Shown: positions 51,890-64,000, counted from the first letter of the stretch. The stretch is 64,000 bases of DNA from Turritopsis dohrnii (GCA_027922465.2 BQMF02000501.1:124001-188000); one strand, 5' to 3'. The notes: generated by a model not told the origin, from the sequence alone. Program-made: numbers and translations.

Positions 51890-51970
51890 GGAATCTCTAT
51901 AAAGCGGACACCATTGGGACCTGAAAAAAGTGTCGGCTTTATGGAGATGTCGACTTTATAGAGTATTGTT
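51890..51970 (+). repeat. Tigger-like terminal fragment
   Basis: TACAGTGGAATCTCTATAAA then GCGGACACC match the CAGTGGAACCTC...GCGGAC pattern of Tigger/pogo ends (compare 24482-25260). The opposite end was not found. Confidence 0.55.
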
Positions 51971-52194
51971 ACAAGCGTTCATTGATCTTTAAAAAAATAA
52001 TGATCTGAAACCATGATATTTTCCTCAATAACTTTCGGAAGAATTATCATTTTATATATTTATTATATATTTATATATATATTTATATTTATATTATGTA
52101 GTATTCTTCTTATCTTCTTATATTTATATTATAAATTTTATATTTTGATAAAGAGCTTGAAAAGAGCTTGGTACATAAATCGCGAAAATTGGAC

Positions 52195-52258
52195 AAATAC
52201 TGTTTGAAAAAAACGCAATGAAAGTTTGTGGATAAAACATTCTGAGACACACTGTATA
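52195..52258 (-). repeat. mariner-like terminal fragment
   Basis: On the minus strand it reads TACAGTGTGTCTCAGAATGT and TTATCCACAAACTTTCATTG, related to the ends at 28425 and 34924. No partner end was found. Confidence 0.5.
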
Positions 52259-52327
52259 ACCAACAGATTTCCAAAATACTCATTAAGATTTCCATGGAAT
52301 GGATAATCTTATTCATTTCGGCGGCGT

Positions 52328-52362
52328 ATCTATTTCTCTATCTATCTATCTATCTATCCGGG
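52328..52362 (+). repeat. Microsatellite (CTAT)n
   Basis: A run of CTAT units (TCTCTATCTATCTATC). It is simple sequence. Confidence 0.85.
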
Positions 52363-52654
52363 TAATGCTCTAGCCTGTGATTTTCATATCTCCGCTGTGA
52401 TATGTAAAATGTTGACAGGCTATAGCTGAACCTGAACCGAAAGCATGTAAAAACAATATGGTGGCGCGTGGAAGGTCGTGCTTGTGTTTTGTGCTTGGTA
52501 CTTTTATCTGGAAATGTTGGAAAAGTTTACGTACAGATCGTTTCATAATTAAAGAACTGCATGTGACTTGTAAAGAGACAGGACTATCGTTTTTATAACA
52601 AAATATACGTGATTTACAGTCGAATTTTGAGAATTTTATATACAGTTGTTGATA

Positions 52655-53350
52655 CCGTCTTCGTGTCTAATTACGGACAGCCTTCGTAATTACGGACATC
52701 GATCAAAACATAATTCCAACCGTCTGTAAATTAAAAACACGGCACATCACGTACTGTCAACCAAACTGTAATAAAACAAACTTCAGAGAGGGATAATTAA
52801 ATTTATTTGAACGCTAGAGAAAATTACCAATATGCCATTTAGAAATTATTTTTCTAAACTTTAAAGATTTAAAATAGACTGCGCCCTCTTGAGAATCATG
52901 CGTGTTTTTATGAGCTCCGTGTGTACAATGGTAGCCATATTTACGGATAAAAAATAATAATGGCCACCTCCGTCATGAAATATCGACAGGTCGAAAATTT
53001 ATGTTTAAAAATGAATTAAGGAATGAAAATGTTTTTAGATCATACTTTTAGAAAGTTAATTATCATAACACAAGTCAAATAAATAAAGTTTTTGTACGTC
53101 AATCACAGTGGGGGAGGACACTTTTTACTGAGTATTGAAATATAGGCCATTATGATTTTCACGGTCCATTATTCTTCAAGTGTTTAGTGCTAATTGCTCT
53201 CTATTGGATTGCTCTGTTTCATAAAACATTTTATTCAGTTATACGTGGTGAACTTGGCAAGAACGCATGTCTATTTTCGTGACAAGAATGTTTGTTTACA
53301 TTTTGATGTCCGTAATTACAAAGGCTGTCCGTAATTAGACACGAAGACGG
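52655..53350. mobile_element. TIR element with TA target duplication
   Basis: CCGTCTTCGTGTCTAATTAC and GGACAGCC...GTAATTACGGACAT at the left are mirrored at the right by ATGTCCGTAATTACAAAGGC and the complementary GACACGAAGACGG. TA flanks both sides (52653-52654, 53351-53352). The ~48-bp TIR has internal direct copies of TAATTACGGACA. No transposase was seen. Confidence 0.85.
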
Positions 53351-53352
53351 TA

Positions 53353-55489
53353 ATAACAAGAAGGAACATTGTCACTGATATTACACTGTATGAAGACTCA
53401 TTTATCTGATGCCGAATCTCCAGATTTGTTTTTAATCGATGGTTATGAAATGTATACATTCATTGACATATGAAACAAATAAATTGGGAAGACAAGATAT
53501 TGAATGAAAATATCATAGATTAAGATATTTTCACAAGAGAATTCCTAGTCTTCTTACATGCTGCATGTATTGCTTGGCTGACAACAAAATATCTGTCAAA
53601 AGCCTTCAATAATGATTTTAATTATGTTGTGCAGTCTTTGAAAAAAGAAACGATGTAATCTTGAAGAGAGTTTGTGTCAGTATGATCCAGACATTATTTA
53701 AAAACAGTAAATTGATACACTTTGAAGCAGTTACGAGATGTCGATTGGTTTACAGTCTACAGAACAATAAACATTAACAAGACCATACCAAATTCATGTG
53801 ATCATTTTTAATAACTATGCACTGGTAATAGAAAAGAAAATTAAGTGACGTCCTTGCTCATGGCTGAATGAGTCATTTAAAAGCAAAATGAACAATCACG
53901 GTGCAGTATATTAAGGAAAGCCAACAAGAGTAAAGGTCACACCTATCCTGCCTTATTCTGTTTCTTGCAAATAAAGCAAACCTCTGTGGCTGTGTGAAAA
54001 CTGCTCTGAGTATTTTAGAACAAGGAAGAACATAAGGATCAAAAAGTTATTACGTAATTGCCCAGTGAATTTGAAATTTTACTTCTGTCGACTAATTGAA
54101 TGGTTCTTGACGATTTTTATTTTTTTAATTTTTATGTAAATTAAGCAATTTTACATTGTATATATATATTTATTTTCACTCTGCAAATTTGTTTTTTGTA
54201 CTTAACAGGACTTATATATATGGAGAGAGAGAGAATGCAGCATACATACATAATGAAGCGTATAATCCCTTAGAAAAAAGTTTATTTTTGACAATGAAAA
54301 GTAATCACAACAACATCTTTTATCAAATTAAAATTACAAGCATGTCATGCTTAAGTTACGGAAATCTTTTAACAACTTAGTTGTTTCTTGTTTCATGAAT
54401 GTTTTGATAGAATTTTAAAATTACTAGCCCGCATACGCTCAATGGTCAGCGCCGTGAGGTAGCTGATCTTTCATTTACCCGTGTCTGTCAGTCGATGTGT
54501 AGTGCTACAGTTCTTTACGCCCACTCTAACGTCATTGGGAACTTTCAATTTTGCAGTTCAAACTCAGAAATTTTAAAGCACGACATTTATTTTTGGAAAA
54601 AGAATGGCCAGTTTGTAACAATCCAAGTATACTACAATGCAGGTTCGCTTTATTCCAATAAGAAAATCAAACATTCATGTGCCCACCCTTAATTTTGACG
54701 TAGTGCATTCTGGGAGCGAAATGCTGGTAAAACTTTATGTCAACAAGGAGCAAAAATCAGAGCAACATTACTTTTATATTGAAGCATGTTGAATCGAGAC
54801 GTTTACAATCACGTATCCCACGTATTTGATAGGAGTCAAATTTATCAAGGAGAAAGAAAAAGTCAGACAAGTTGCACAGATTATTTATATGTGTTATACA
54901 TGTACTCTTCTCCATGTTGTCCAAATGTTTTCTTCTTCCTCCAACAAATAATGTTTATTCAATGATAAAGTATTAGCTTCTATGCCTTAATGGAAGAAAT
55001 ATCTTAGTGGAAAACTTTTTGCTGAATTTTTCTATTCTATTACATTCTTGTCCTGCTGAAAGACTTCACTGTAAACTGAAATTTTAAGGACCAAAAAATT
55101 CCTGTAAAAGGATCTAAGAAGTGGTGCCACCAGTCCTTAAAAATTTATGTTTTGCATGTATAAGTATGGAAACGATCTTTATCGAGGGAGTGTTTGCCAA
55201 CAAAATATACACCTCTCTGCGGACAAATCCCCTCTCAATCCAGGAAACATGTCTTCGTCCCACCACAAAAGACATTTGAAGAATTTTGTGTGATAGACTG
55301 GCATTGTTTTTAGAGGATGTCTATGCCCAAAAGCTTTCAACTGTGTAGTGAATTTTTTACCAAAAATACTTATATTTTTATATGAATTTGTCTTTGACCT
55401 TTTAGCTAAGGCGACTTCCGTGACTTCAATGAATCTATCGGAAAACAATACGCATGTAATACGTTATTGCCGATTTGTCATTGTCATTA
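53353..55489. other. No gene recognised
   Basis: AT-rich sequence. Short frames at 54156-54380, 54495-54692 and 55179-55448 (minus) carry no recognisable motif. No TIR or tandem structure was found. Confidence 0.45.
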
Positions 55490-55670
55490 GCTAAAAATGC
55501 CCCCGCTTTCAAGCATTCCAATTTGTACACACAGCAAGCTATTCACTGCAAGCTATGCAATGAAAACAAAAGAAAATTTTTGTCCGAAAACAAATGTTTT
55601 GGTTTATTGTGGGCCTGGAAAGTGGCATACCTATATGCTTAAATATTTCGACAAATAAACACACGTCCAC
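55490..55670 (+). repeat. Partial copy of the 5-kb element's terminus
   Basis: GCTAAAAATGCCCCCGCTTT, CATTCCAATTTGTACACACA and later AAATATTTCGACAAA match 56305-56470 in the same order and orientation. It begins inside the TIR. Confidence 0.6.
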
Positions 55671-57453
55671 TCATTTTACAAATGATCTAGATTCGTCGGT
55701 AGTTTTTCATCATCGTCTATTTCGTAAGCGGAATGTATCTTAATTCGGCTTCGAATTTATTCATGGAATCAGAATCTCACATCCTTACAAAACTCAGAAA
55801 TTCTCGATCTCAATTGATACATTTTCATTCATATTGACAGTATATTATATTAACACTGTATGTATTTAGAATTTTGGTTTTGCGTTAAAACCGAATCAAT
55901 TTGTTGGGACATCAATCTATGAAATTATGAGCAATGAAATAAAGCGAGTTATATCGTTTGCCAATAGCCCTGTATATCCCTGGACATGCAACGAAAAAAA
56001 CAGACAATGTAACAATAACATATCTCAAATTAAATTTTCAATGAAGAGCAAAAAAATCGCTAACTTTAAACAGAAGACGAATTTTATTTCAAAAACTACT
56101 TACCTGACTTTAACAGATGCTTTTAACAGATGCTTTTAACGGGTTTAAACTTTTTTATGGAAGGACCATATGCACAGCACCTGCAATTGCGATAAATATC
56201 GTCTCTGTTAACCAAACAGTCATTCTCGTTTACACAACTTAAACTACTGTAATGAATACATTAATTTTGTACAAAATAATTATTACTAGCATGTAGCTTT
56301 AGCTAAAAATGCTCCCGCGCTCAAGCTTTCCAATTTGTGCACACAGCAAGCTATACATTAAAAAAGAAAACTTTCCGCCCAAACATTCTGTAATTTAAGG
56401 ATTTTTGTAAAAATATTTTTTGTGGATTTGGGCCTGATAAGTTGCATACTTTAAATATTTCGACAAAGCCAGTCACAATAATTCAAATACAAATCGTGAT
56501 CAAAGTATCTGAATGCAATGAAGAAAGAGCGTGCCAAAAGTTACTTACGCAGCTGAAAATCTGCACAAAACTTTGTTACTTTTTGTTATCTCTTAGGCCT
56601 AAGTCACACTAATGCTAATAACTTTTGAAAAGTGTAAATGGGGTTTAACAAGTAATAGCAGAAACAAAAGAAATGTATGAACTGCATGGATACGTATTGT
56701 ATAATCAAAGTAAGATTTGTTAAAAAAATTTTGTAAGTGCTAAAAGAAAAAAAAAACAAACTTTTTCGAAAAAAAAAATTAAAACGAAAAATCCATCTCA
56801 GTAGAAATCATTTCAAGCGTTTCAAGCTTTGATTCAAAATAAAAAATAGCAAAGATTTAAAAGAGCTAAAACATGATATATACAAAAATAAAATGCATGG
56901 TTGGTAAAATTTCAGATTTCAAGCTGTGCTTCAAAATACTTGTCGTTACCTTCACGAAAACAACACAAAAGTAATATGAAAAATGTCTAAGCAGTTTTAG
57001 CAAACGAACTTTCTAAATAAAATCTTTTCTTTTCATTCACATCTTAATCGACCATTAAAAATTTAATTACATTTTTCCAAGACATTTTCCTTATTTTTTC
57101 GAAAACCACTTTTTCATTTTTCACAAAAATATACTATCCGAAAGAACTTCAAAATGGCTTTCCAACGGTGTAAAAATTATTTTGAAATTCGGTATATTCA
57201 TTTAAAAAAACGGCTTTAAAATTTCCATTTCCAACATTACGAAACACACTGTAGAAAAACACAAGTAATTTGTTCTGGACAATTTATTTATATTGACGTG
57301 AATGTACAAAGTAAAGAGTCCTTAGTTACAAATTAAATCAGATTATAATTACTACTTTCACGATTTTACAATACATTCTCAATACATTCTCAATCTTGTA
57401 TTCTCAAATCAGAAGAAAAAGTTGTGCATGCACTTCGTCGTGTAGCTGTCATT

Positions 57454-57864
57454 AGGGACCTTACGAAACAACGACGGCAACGTGGACGACGACGTGAGGC
57501 AAACAAAAGATTCACTTTACTCCATAGATTCGCTTTAGAATGGAAGTTATTTCAAACTATACTATTGGGAAATATTTTTAATTTTACTAATATCATTATT
57601 ATATTTGCACGTTCTACACACAACGTGAAAAGTAATATTTTGAAGTCGTACTGAAAACGAAGGCGTGAGAATAGCAGTACTTCGGATAAATTTTCCTTGG
57701 TTCCTTCATGATTCTGTCTCTCAAAGTTCAAAAAACAAACTTCAAAGACATTATAAATAAACTTCTTAACCCAAGTGTATAGTTTCTGCTTTTTTGTGAT
57801 TCATTGAAGATGAATATCTTGTACGTCGTCGTCCACGTTGCCGTCGTACTTTCGTAAGGTCCCT
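57454..57864. mobile_element. TIR MITE nested in the 5-kb element
   Basis: AGGGACCTTACGAAACAACG and ACGGCAACGTGGACGACGAC at the left are mirrored by the complement at the right, ending CTTTCGTAAGGTCCCT. The ~40-bp TIR is nearly perfect. No target duplication is clear. Confidence 0.8.
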
Positions 57865-58070
57865 ATAAAGTAGTATGAGACGCTTTTTATCGCAAGTTTT
57901 GGTCGAGTGGTCCTAACTGTTTTAAGCCTTTCTAAATACAAAATATCGTTTGTTTCCATGTGTGGGCTGTAGTGCTTTTTAAGCTCTGGATACATACAGC
58001 TCAGCTCAGTTTCCTTTTCAGCTCCAACAACACACAAGAATGTCCTGTCTACCCTCTGTCTGTGCATCAT
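57865..58070 (-). CDS. Uncharacterised ORF beside the nested MITE
   Basis: ATG at 58070 opens MMHRQRVDRTFLCVVGAEKE and reads on through CMYPELKKHYSPHMETNDIL to IKSVSYYF, where it meets the MITE at 57864. The frame continues into the MITE. It is coding-like but short, and no family is recognised. It may be a fragment of a gene interrupted by the insertion. Confidence 0.25.
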
Positions 58071-58169
58071 TTTATGTTTAATGTTTCTCTAGCTATTTTA
58101 CCTTATTTACTTGTATAGTTCTTGGCTGTATTATCAATGTTTTGAATTAGGAATGAGGACTTAGTATTT

Positions 58170-58710
58170 ACGATAGCAAATTGAAAGTCAAATTTCTGCT
58201 TTCAGTTATGTTTGCTAATTTTGGTAAGTTAAGGTCATATCTTTCATAATCCTAATCTTTGTTTACTTTTTGTGTTTGGGAAGTCTTAGTAATTAGGAAG
58301 ATTGACCGTACATACGTAATCAGTGTGATATCTGAAAGCATATAAATTTGATGTTATTTTGTTCATTAAGTTTATAAGGAGTTAATGTAAGTTTCGTATT
58401 GTGTCAGTTATCCTTTATAATGCCCTGGCGTGTATACGTAATTAAAAATTTAATGTTTTTTAAGTTTCTGAATAAATCTTTATAATCTTTTCATGAAATT
58501 TAATTCAGGTAATGCATGTTTCTAATTTAAAAAGATAACAATGACATATTGTTACTCAAATTGAAGCACAAATTTCTGTTTTCAGTTATGTATGTTGATT
58601 TTGTATGCTTATATAGATGTATTATGTATCATTAAAATCTACGCTTTCCTTTTTGTGCTTGTGAATTAGGAATTTTGTTAGGATGATAGACAAGACATAC
58701 TGAATTCATA
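58170..58710 (+). repeat. Diverged tandem duplication (~380-bp period)
   Basis: AAATTTCTGCTTTCAGTTAT near 58190 recurs as AAATTTCTGTTTTCAGTTAT near 58568. AATTAGGAAGATTG and AATTAGGAATTTTG follow in each unit. It is non-coding. Confidence 0.65.
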
Positions 58711-58899
58711 AATTCGTAACATTTACATTGACTTACATGCATATTCATTGTCTTATCTGAATTGATCACTGAATCCTTAATATAATTTCGTACCAACAAA
58801 ATAAAGAACAGTACGTCATTCAGATATAATCAAGTTTCTTGGTGTTTATTGATATAAAGTTTTGCTGAGTATTTCTGATGAGTTTTTCGCTTTTACTTT

Positions 58900-61140
58900 G
58901 TTTCTTAAAATATTTTTTCGAAAAAGTTTGTGTTTTTTTTTTCTTTTCGCTCTTACATCGTTTCTTTTAAAAAAAACTATCATCTAAAATGTGTATCCAT
59001 GGTTACGATTCGCACCTTACGCGTATTTATTTTCTTTATATGTGTAAAAGCTTCTGTTGTTTTTAGTTAAGTCCTATTTACACTTTTTAAAAGGTAAATT
59101 GCTATCTTCCCTGCAAATGAACAAAAGTTGACAAACTTTCTAGCGGGATTAACTATTATAGTTCTATTTTTGTTTTATCTATTTTTGATCTATATATATA
59201 TATCAGTTATGCTTTCATGGATTCCTCCTAGGGAGTGTGTGATCAAAAATGTGATTTTGTATTGTAGAAGTCATTCAATCTTCAAATTTGAAGAATGTCA
59301 CTAGTCTTTCATTTTTCATGCTTCAGCTGGTTTTTTTCACTGCTCTCGGGAATGTAATTAAATGAATTCGAAGTTATTACTATTTACGCCACAGATTTTC
59401 CCTTCAAAACTTAATGTGACAAAGTTTTCATTACTTAATTACTTTTTGAAGATGCTTTAGGGAATATAACTATGAATAAAAAACTTTTTGAAAAAATCTC
59501 TAAATGATGCAAAACAGTGCAGTTTATATATGAAATAACAAATATTACTTCTTTCACAGCTACAAGATAAACTGTAAAACACAAAGAACATCATACCACA
59601 TTATGCATATTGTTTTAAACCGTGAACAAACATTCACCTTTTAAAGCACAGATTATTCTTAACGCGATAATCTTTTAATTAGTTAATTGCTTCTTGAAGA
59701 TGCTTTAGGGAGTGCAACTTCGAATGGAAATCTTTTTAAAAAAATCTCTAAATTGATGCAAGACTGAAGTTTTATATGAAACAACAAAGTTTAATAGTTA
59801 TCGTAGCTAAAAGGTAAAATGTAAAATACTGCAAACATCATTCCGCATTATGCATATGGTTTTAAAGCGTGAACTAACACTCATTTCTTTCTGAAAAGGC
59901 TCCAGAAAGTCTTACAGTCATCCGCAGGAATACTTCTGCCCGGTAGGGCATCTTGTTTTTTTTTCTGCTGTCCAAACCTAGCGGTTTTTTGAAATTTCGT
60001 GCGTGCTTCTACATGGATTCATTACATCTATGCGTAAAGCCATTTTTTCGTAGCACGAAGTTTCTTCCACGAGAAACTTCTGGCGACTGGTTGTAATTGC
60101 AGTAATACAGAAATCGAAAACTTTCTTTTCTAACATCGGTATTTGAAACTTCTATCTTTTGGTAAGCTTTTTTCTTAGTGCTTTTTTATCTTCCCATTTG
60201 CTTAATTGTAGGCTTATATCTGGGTACATCGGAGTAAAAGTGAGGTCTATGTGAGGTTTGTCAGCAAGCCTCTAGCTGATCCTATCTTACCCTAGCTTCC
60301 TAGCCTATCCTAGTTTATCCTACATAATCCTAGCTGACCAAGCAAAGCTTTGAGGCAAACTTGAGAAATACAAAAATTCATCGAAGTGGCTCATAGTTAA
60401 ACTTTTAAAAGGTAAAATTTTTAAATGCTTCGTAGCTAGCTTAGGTAGATACGTAGTTACTTTAAAACATAGTATTTCCGATAAATTTTTTAATTTGTTT
60501 CTTATATTTTTTCGAAAAAGTTTGTGTTTTTTTTCTTTCGTTCTTATACATAGATTCTTTTTTTAAAAAAACTGTCATATAAATCGCGTATCCATGGTTA
60601 CGATTCGCACCTATCTTTTCTTTGTATGTAATAGTTTATGTTGTTTTTAGTTAAGCCCTATTCACACTTTTTAAAAGTATTTTTGTCTTATCTATTTTTG
60701 ATCTACAGTATATAATATGTTTGTTTTCAAGAAAAAACTACTTTCATTTTGATACTTAAAGATTCATTCATTAAGCAATCGTCTCTCCATAACCATAAAA
60801 GTAGTATAAAATCTTCTTAACGTTTGTGTGTAAAGTGTTCAAAATGCTCAACAGGAAAGAGGAGCTTCAATATTTTTTGGATCTATAGTACGTATCATTG
60901 ATGCTTTCATAGATTTCTAGGGTTTCATGCTTCAGCTGGTTTTGCAGAAATCCTTATGCCTGCAAGGGCATCTTGTTTTTCTTTCTTTTGACTCTTACAG
61001 AATTTCTTTAACAAATGTTTATCTTATTTTGATTATAAAATACGTAACCATGGTTTCAGTTCACACATTTCTTTTGTTTGTAGCCAATACTTTCTGATAT
61101 TACTTCTTAATTACACTTTTTGAAAGGTATAAATTAGCAT
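58900..61140 (+). repeat. Three-copy module (GTTTGTGTTTTTTT / CCATGGTTACGATTCGCACC)
   Basis: Similar segments lie at about 58910-59100, 60500-60690 and 60975-61140. They share CCATGGTTACGATTCGCACC or a diverged form, and ACACTTTTTAAAAGGTA or its relative. They build much of the right half of the 5-kb element. Confidence 0.6.
59431..59890 (+). repeat. Tandem duplication (~248-bp period)
   Basis: GAAGATGCTTTAGGG at 59449 and 59697, AAAAAATCTCTAAA, and GCATTATGCATATGGTTTTA-like blocks recur in the same order in both units. It is non-coding. Confidence 0.8.
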
Positions 61141-62167
61141 CAATGTGACAGGACCAAGAGATAACAAAAATAACAAAGTTTTCTTTGTTTTTGTTTCCGT
61201 TGTATAGCTTGCAATGTATAGCCTGCTGTGTGTACAAATTGGAATGCTTGAGGGCGGGGGCATTTTTAGCTAAAGCTACATGCTAGTATAGTAATAAATT
61301 GGGAGAAAGATACGAAAAAACATCCTGTCTCCCACTTAGAGTACCATGCTTTGAAACGGGAAATATAGCAGCGTGTAACAGTAACACGAAAAGTTGGAGG
61401 ATGATGATGATGACGATGAGGATGAAGAACAAAATCGGAAACTGGCATTCGCCTATCTCGTGAAACTACTATGCCTCCTCGCTCGCTGCGGGGGCAATGA
61501 ACAACGTTATAAGGCAAATTAAAGAAAATGTATTTTATTTCACAACCTGACGAAGGTTTGTCAATAAGTTTAGTTTCAAAATGCATGTTTTTATATTAAT
61601 ATATAAACATGTTGAAGAAGGGGAAGTAATCGAAAAAGCAAATTGAGGCGAAGTAAGAAAGTAAATAAGTAAATAACAAGATGACATTTAGATTACATTT
61701 TCTTCCCTTGAAAAGTTTTAGTAACCTCTAAATCGGTACACGGTCTTTTAGGTCATATAGATTTGTTGCTTTCTTGAGCAAAACTTCAATCAAAAATAAC
61801 TTGATTCAGATAATAACCAATCAAATGTGTTTTCATTGTTGAAAATCAGCCAATGAGGATTGTTGAAGGCGTTCGAAACTGAGTCAGCAGTTTTTAACGA
61901 GGAAATTTGATTTGCTCACCATTTTGATATCAGTCAGCTGCTCGTCCCACGCAAATATCATATTGTGTTAATGTGCTGACGTCAGCACACTACAGTTTAA
62001 GATAATACCTTAAAATCCTTTCATATTGACAATAAGACTATCTGTTGTAAATGATCAGGCATCCTTTCTAACATCCAACCTCACACTACACTTCTTTATA
62101 AAGTATCTAGTCCGTTTTTAACATTTTCCCACGATCACAAAACCATTTAAATTTTTCAATTGTCATG

Positions 62168-62467
62168 TTATCTCTCGGAAAGTTGGTGGTTGCGAGTTAT
62201 AGGCCTTTTCTCTGGGCTGTGATAGGAGGAGAATTCACTATTGCTATGTTTTCTTTTGCGCCTCCATTTTTTTGGTTCGATCTTCGTTCGATTTTGAACG
62301 GACGCCTCAGGCTGTTTTTGATTGTTTGGTTCTACCGTTAATACTGTCTCATTTATCTGTGATTCTTCTTTGATTGTATGTAACATTGATGTGATTGAGC
62401 GAGCACTTTTATATATCTCCTTTCGAATTAGTTCTAATCTTTCGAGAAGTTCTTTCTTTCTCGACAT
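62168..62467 (-). CDS. Uncharacterised basic ORF (99 aa), possible exon
   Basis: It starts MSRKKELLERLELIRKEIYK, predicted helical or coiled-coil, and continues through SITSMLHTIKEESQINETVL to a basic stretch KKWRRKRKHSN that resembles a nuclear localisation signal. It ends SPEKRPITRNHQLSER with a stop. Codon use looks coding. No domain is recognised, and it could be a first exon or a complete small nuclear protein. Confidence 0.4.
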   Translation of the reverse strand: MSRKKELLERLELIRKEIYKSARSITSMLHTIKEESQINETVLTVEPNNQKQPEASVQNRTKIEPKKWRRKRKHSNSEFSSYHSPEKRPITRNHQLSER

Positions 62468-62688
62468 CTTAACTGAAGAGTTTTCGACAATATGTCGCCA
62501 GATATGATATACAGATAGGTTATATTGTGTTCCTGTAAAATTATATCATTTGAATGTAACTACCATATTTTTTTAGAAGTATACTTTCCACATGAGTATT
62601 CACTGTGCATTTGTGTTAAGAAATTATTGATGCGTGGTATTAAAATATTTCAATTGAGCATGAAAAGTAAACAAGTTACCTTAGAAGG

Positions 62689-62868
62689 TTAAAGATAATG
62701 AACTGTTGTGTGGAGAGCTGAGGGTTGCACTATGCTATGCTATGTTTATTATTAACAAAGCGCTCAAACAAAGTAAAAAAAAAGATTGACTCTAATCGTG
62801 GAAATTATCTCGCAAGAAAACTGCTGACACGTTTTTTTCTCGACCTTATGATAGCTCATTATCTTTAA
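62689..62868. mobile_element. Short MITE (TTAAAGATAATGARCT ends), copy 2
   Basis: TTAAAGATAATGAACT at the left is mirrored by AGCTCATTATCTTTAA at the right. It shares TTATTATTAACAAAGCGCTC and TCGACCTTATGATAG with the copy at 20259-20452. Confidence 0.8.
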
Positions 62869-64000
62869 ATCTTCTCCTCCACTAAATGAAAATGCTTCGC
62901 AAAGTTTCAGGAACTAGCGGCATTTTCTGACCTCCGATACAAGACCTATTAAAGCAAATATGACCTATTTACTTGATTGTTCTGATTGAGGAACAGTAAA
63001 CAAATAAACAAACAAAGGAATTGTAACTCTCAATTTAGTTGTTACAGAATTAAATAATTGTCAAATGATTATGAAATTTAAAATCAGCATAAAGTTTTTT
63101 TAATAAAAATTTCGGAAAATTGGACAACTTTTTCCGTATGGATAAATTTGATCGTGAAAAAAGAAGGCTTTTGCGCAACTCGTGATTTACAGCATCGATA
63201 CCATATAACCATGTCGATACGCCATAGACGCCCATAACAACGATGTACATACGCCATATACGCCCGTACACATATGCTTTTCTGGTGATTTTGAATTTTG
63301 ATTTGTTTTCATTGTATACCAGGCTATAACACGGTGTTTAAACAGAAATTCGCGAAAGGTCAGTTCTTCGAAAAAGAATGTCGAACAGAAAAACAAGAAG
63401 GTATTGGGCAAAAAATGGTTGACACGGAAATTCATTGCAAAGATTTTCATTATCCAGTTCTTATTCGTGGCCAAACTTGATGGCTAAAACGAAACACGGA
63501 ATTCAGGAAAGGTTTAAGAGAACTTTAAGGGGGCGTAAATTTTATGTCGATCTTTTATAGCGCATTTTTGCAGATAACTTCAGTTAGAAATTCTTAAATC
63601 TTACACATGAATCATGATTTTGTAAGAGGTCCAATCGACAAAAAAACATTCTATGATTTCTAACGGACATGTTTTAAGTAGCTTTGAGAATAGAGTGTGT
63701 AATCGTTTACGATGGACTTCCTTTGTTTGCGATCTTTTATGGAATTTTGAGAAATCACAACATGTATTTTTCAAAACACAGTAATGTGATTTGTTACAAA
63801 TTTTAAAAAATTTTTCTGATGTAGATTTTATGTTTCCAGTGAAGACATTTAAACCGAAAAGGAAAATCAAAGTGCACGTGAAATGGTACACATCTGTAAA
63901 CTTGAAAGCATTTTAAATAAGTTTTTCATGAAATATTGTTGATACGTAGGACATAGGAAAACAGTTTTTACAATGAACTTCAATCAGTTAACGTTTGAGA
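62869..64000. other. No gene recognised
   Basis: A segment near 63060-63150 weakly resembles the ~120-bp periodic repeat (TCAAATGATTATGAAATTTA). Direct CATACGCC/CGCC blocks lie at 63215-63270. No supported gene. Confidence 0.4.

Larger units (their letters stand above)
56276..61297. mobile_element. 5-kb TIR-bounded element without recognisable transposase
   Basis: The left end TTATTACTAGCATGTAGCTT plus TAGCTAAAAATGC is mirrored at the right (61205-61297) over about 80 bp. The interior holds a MITE (57454-57864), diverged tandem duplications (58170-58710, 59431-59890), three copies of a TTTTTCGAAAAAGTTTGTG-type module and three of the GGGCATCTTGTT module. No long ORF was found. Confidence 0.65.

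Noticed and set aside
55179..55448. Minus-strand 89-aa ORF as a gene
   Set aside because: No motif, no neighbouring exons and no coding-like bias distinguishes it from chance.
61266..61586. 106-aa minus-strand ORF with a histidine run
   Set aside because: The histidine run reflects a GAT-rich simple repeat, and the frame overlaps the TIR of the 5-kb element.
1..64000. CRISPR array or bacterial operons
   Set aside because: There are no regular short repeats with unique spacers and the host gene is spliced; the window is eukaryotic.

Overview
This window looks like nuclear DNA of an animal, most likely a cnidarian and possibly a hydrozoan. The evidence is AT-rich sequence, a gene split by canonical GT-AG introns, and a dense mix of non-LTR, Penelope-like, hAT, PIF/Harbinger, pogo/mariner and Helitron copies. 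The organism call is an inference from repeat composition and cannot be settled from sequence alone.

Only one host gene is certain: a mitochondrial-type NADP-dependent isocitrate dehydrogenase (IDH2-like) on the + strand at 3211-22976. Ten coding exons join in phase to 455 codons plus a stop. The introns are enlarged by insertions. Intron 1 holds an intact 831-codon hAT-type transposase on the minus strand and tRNA-like repeats. Intron 3 holds another tRNA-like repeat, intron 5 a ~0.9 kb TIR element, and intron 6 a CR1-like LINE with three in-frame stops. Smaller foldback elements and a 22-bp minisatellite lie in the other introns.

Upstream (1-3200) is a Harbinger remnant with TTA duplications and a foldback carrying a hammerhead-like core. 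Downstream of IDH (23-64 kb) I see no convincing multi-exon host gene. The region is a mosaic of repeats: Tigger/pogo and mariner-like elements (24.4-27 kb), two Helitrons abutting head to tail (28.4-30.3 kb), a mariner-like element (30.5-31.8 kb), a ~120-bp periodic repeat (32.5, 34 and 38 kb), two adjacent Harbinger-type MITEs (35.5-36.2 kb), a long TA-flanked element (38.3-40.2 kb) and a LINE 3' fragment (41 kb). A Penelope-like element follows at 42.5-47.0 kb with RT, GIY-YIG and a candidate hammerhead ribozyme, joined tail to tail to an inverted partial copy (47.0-48.9 kb). Beyond it are a pogo element (49.9-51.1 kb), further MITEs, and a 5-kb TIR-bounded element with no visible transposase (56.3-61.3 kb).

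A few short ORFs of unknown function are listed with low confidence. The most interesting structures are the Penelope/ribozyme palindrome with its nested MITE pair, the abutting Helitrons with a variable segment, and the transposase-free 5-kb element.
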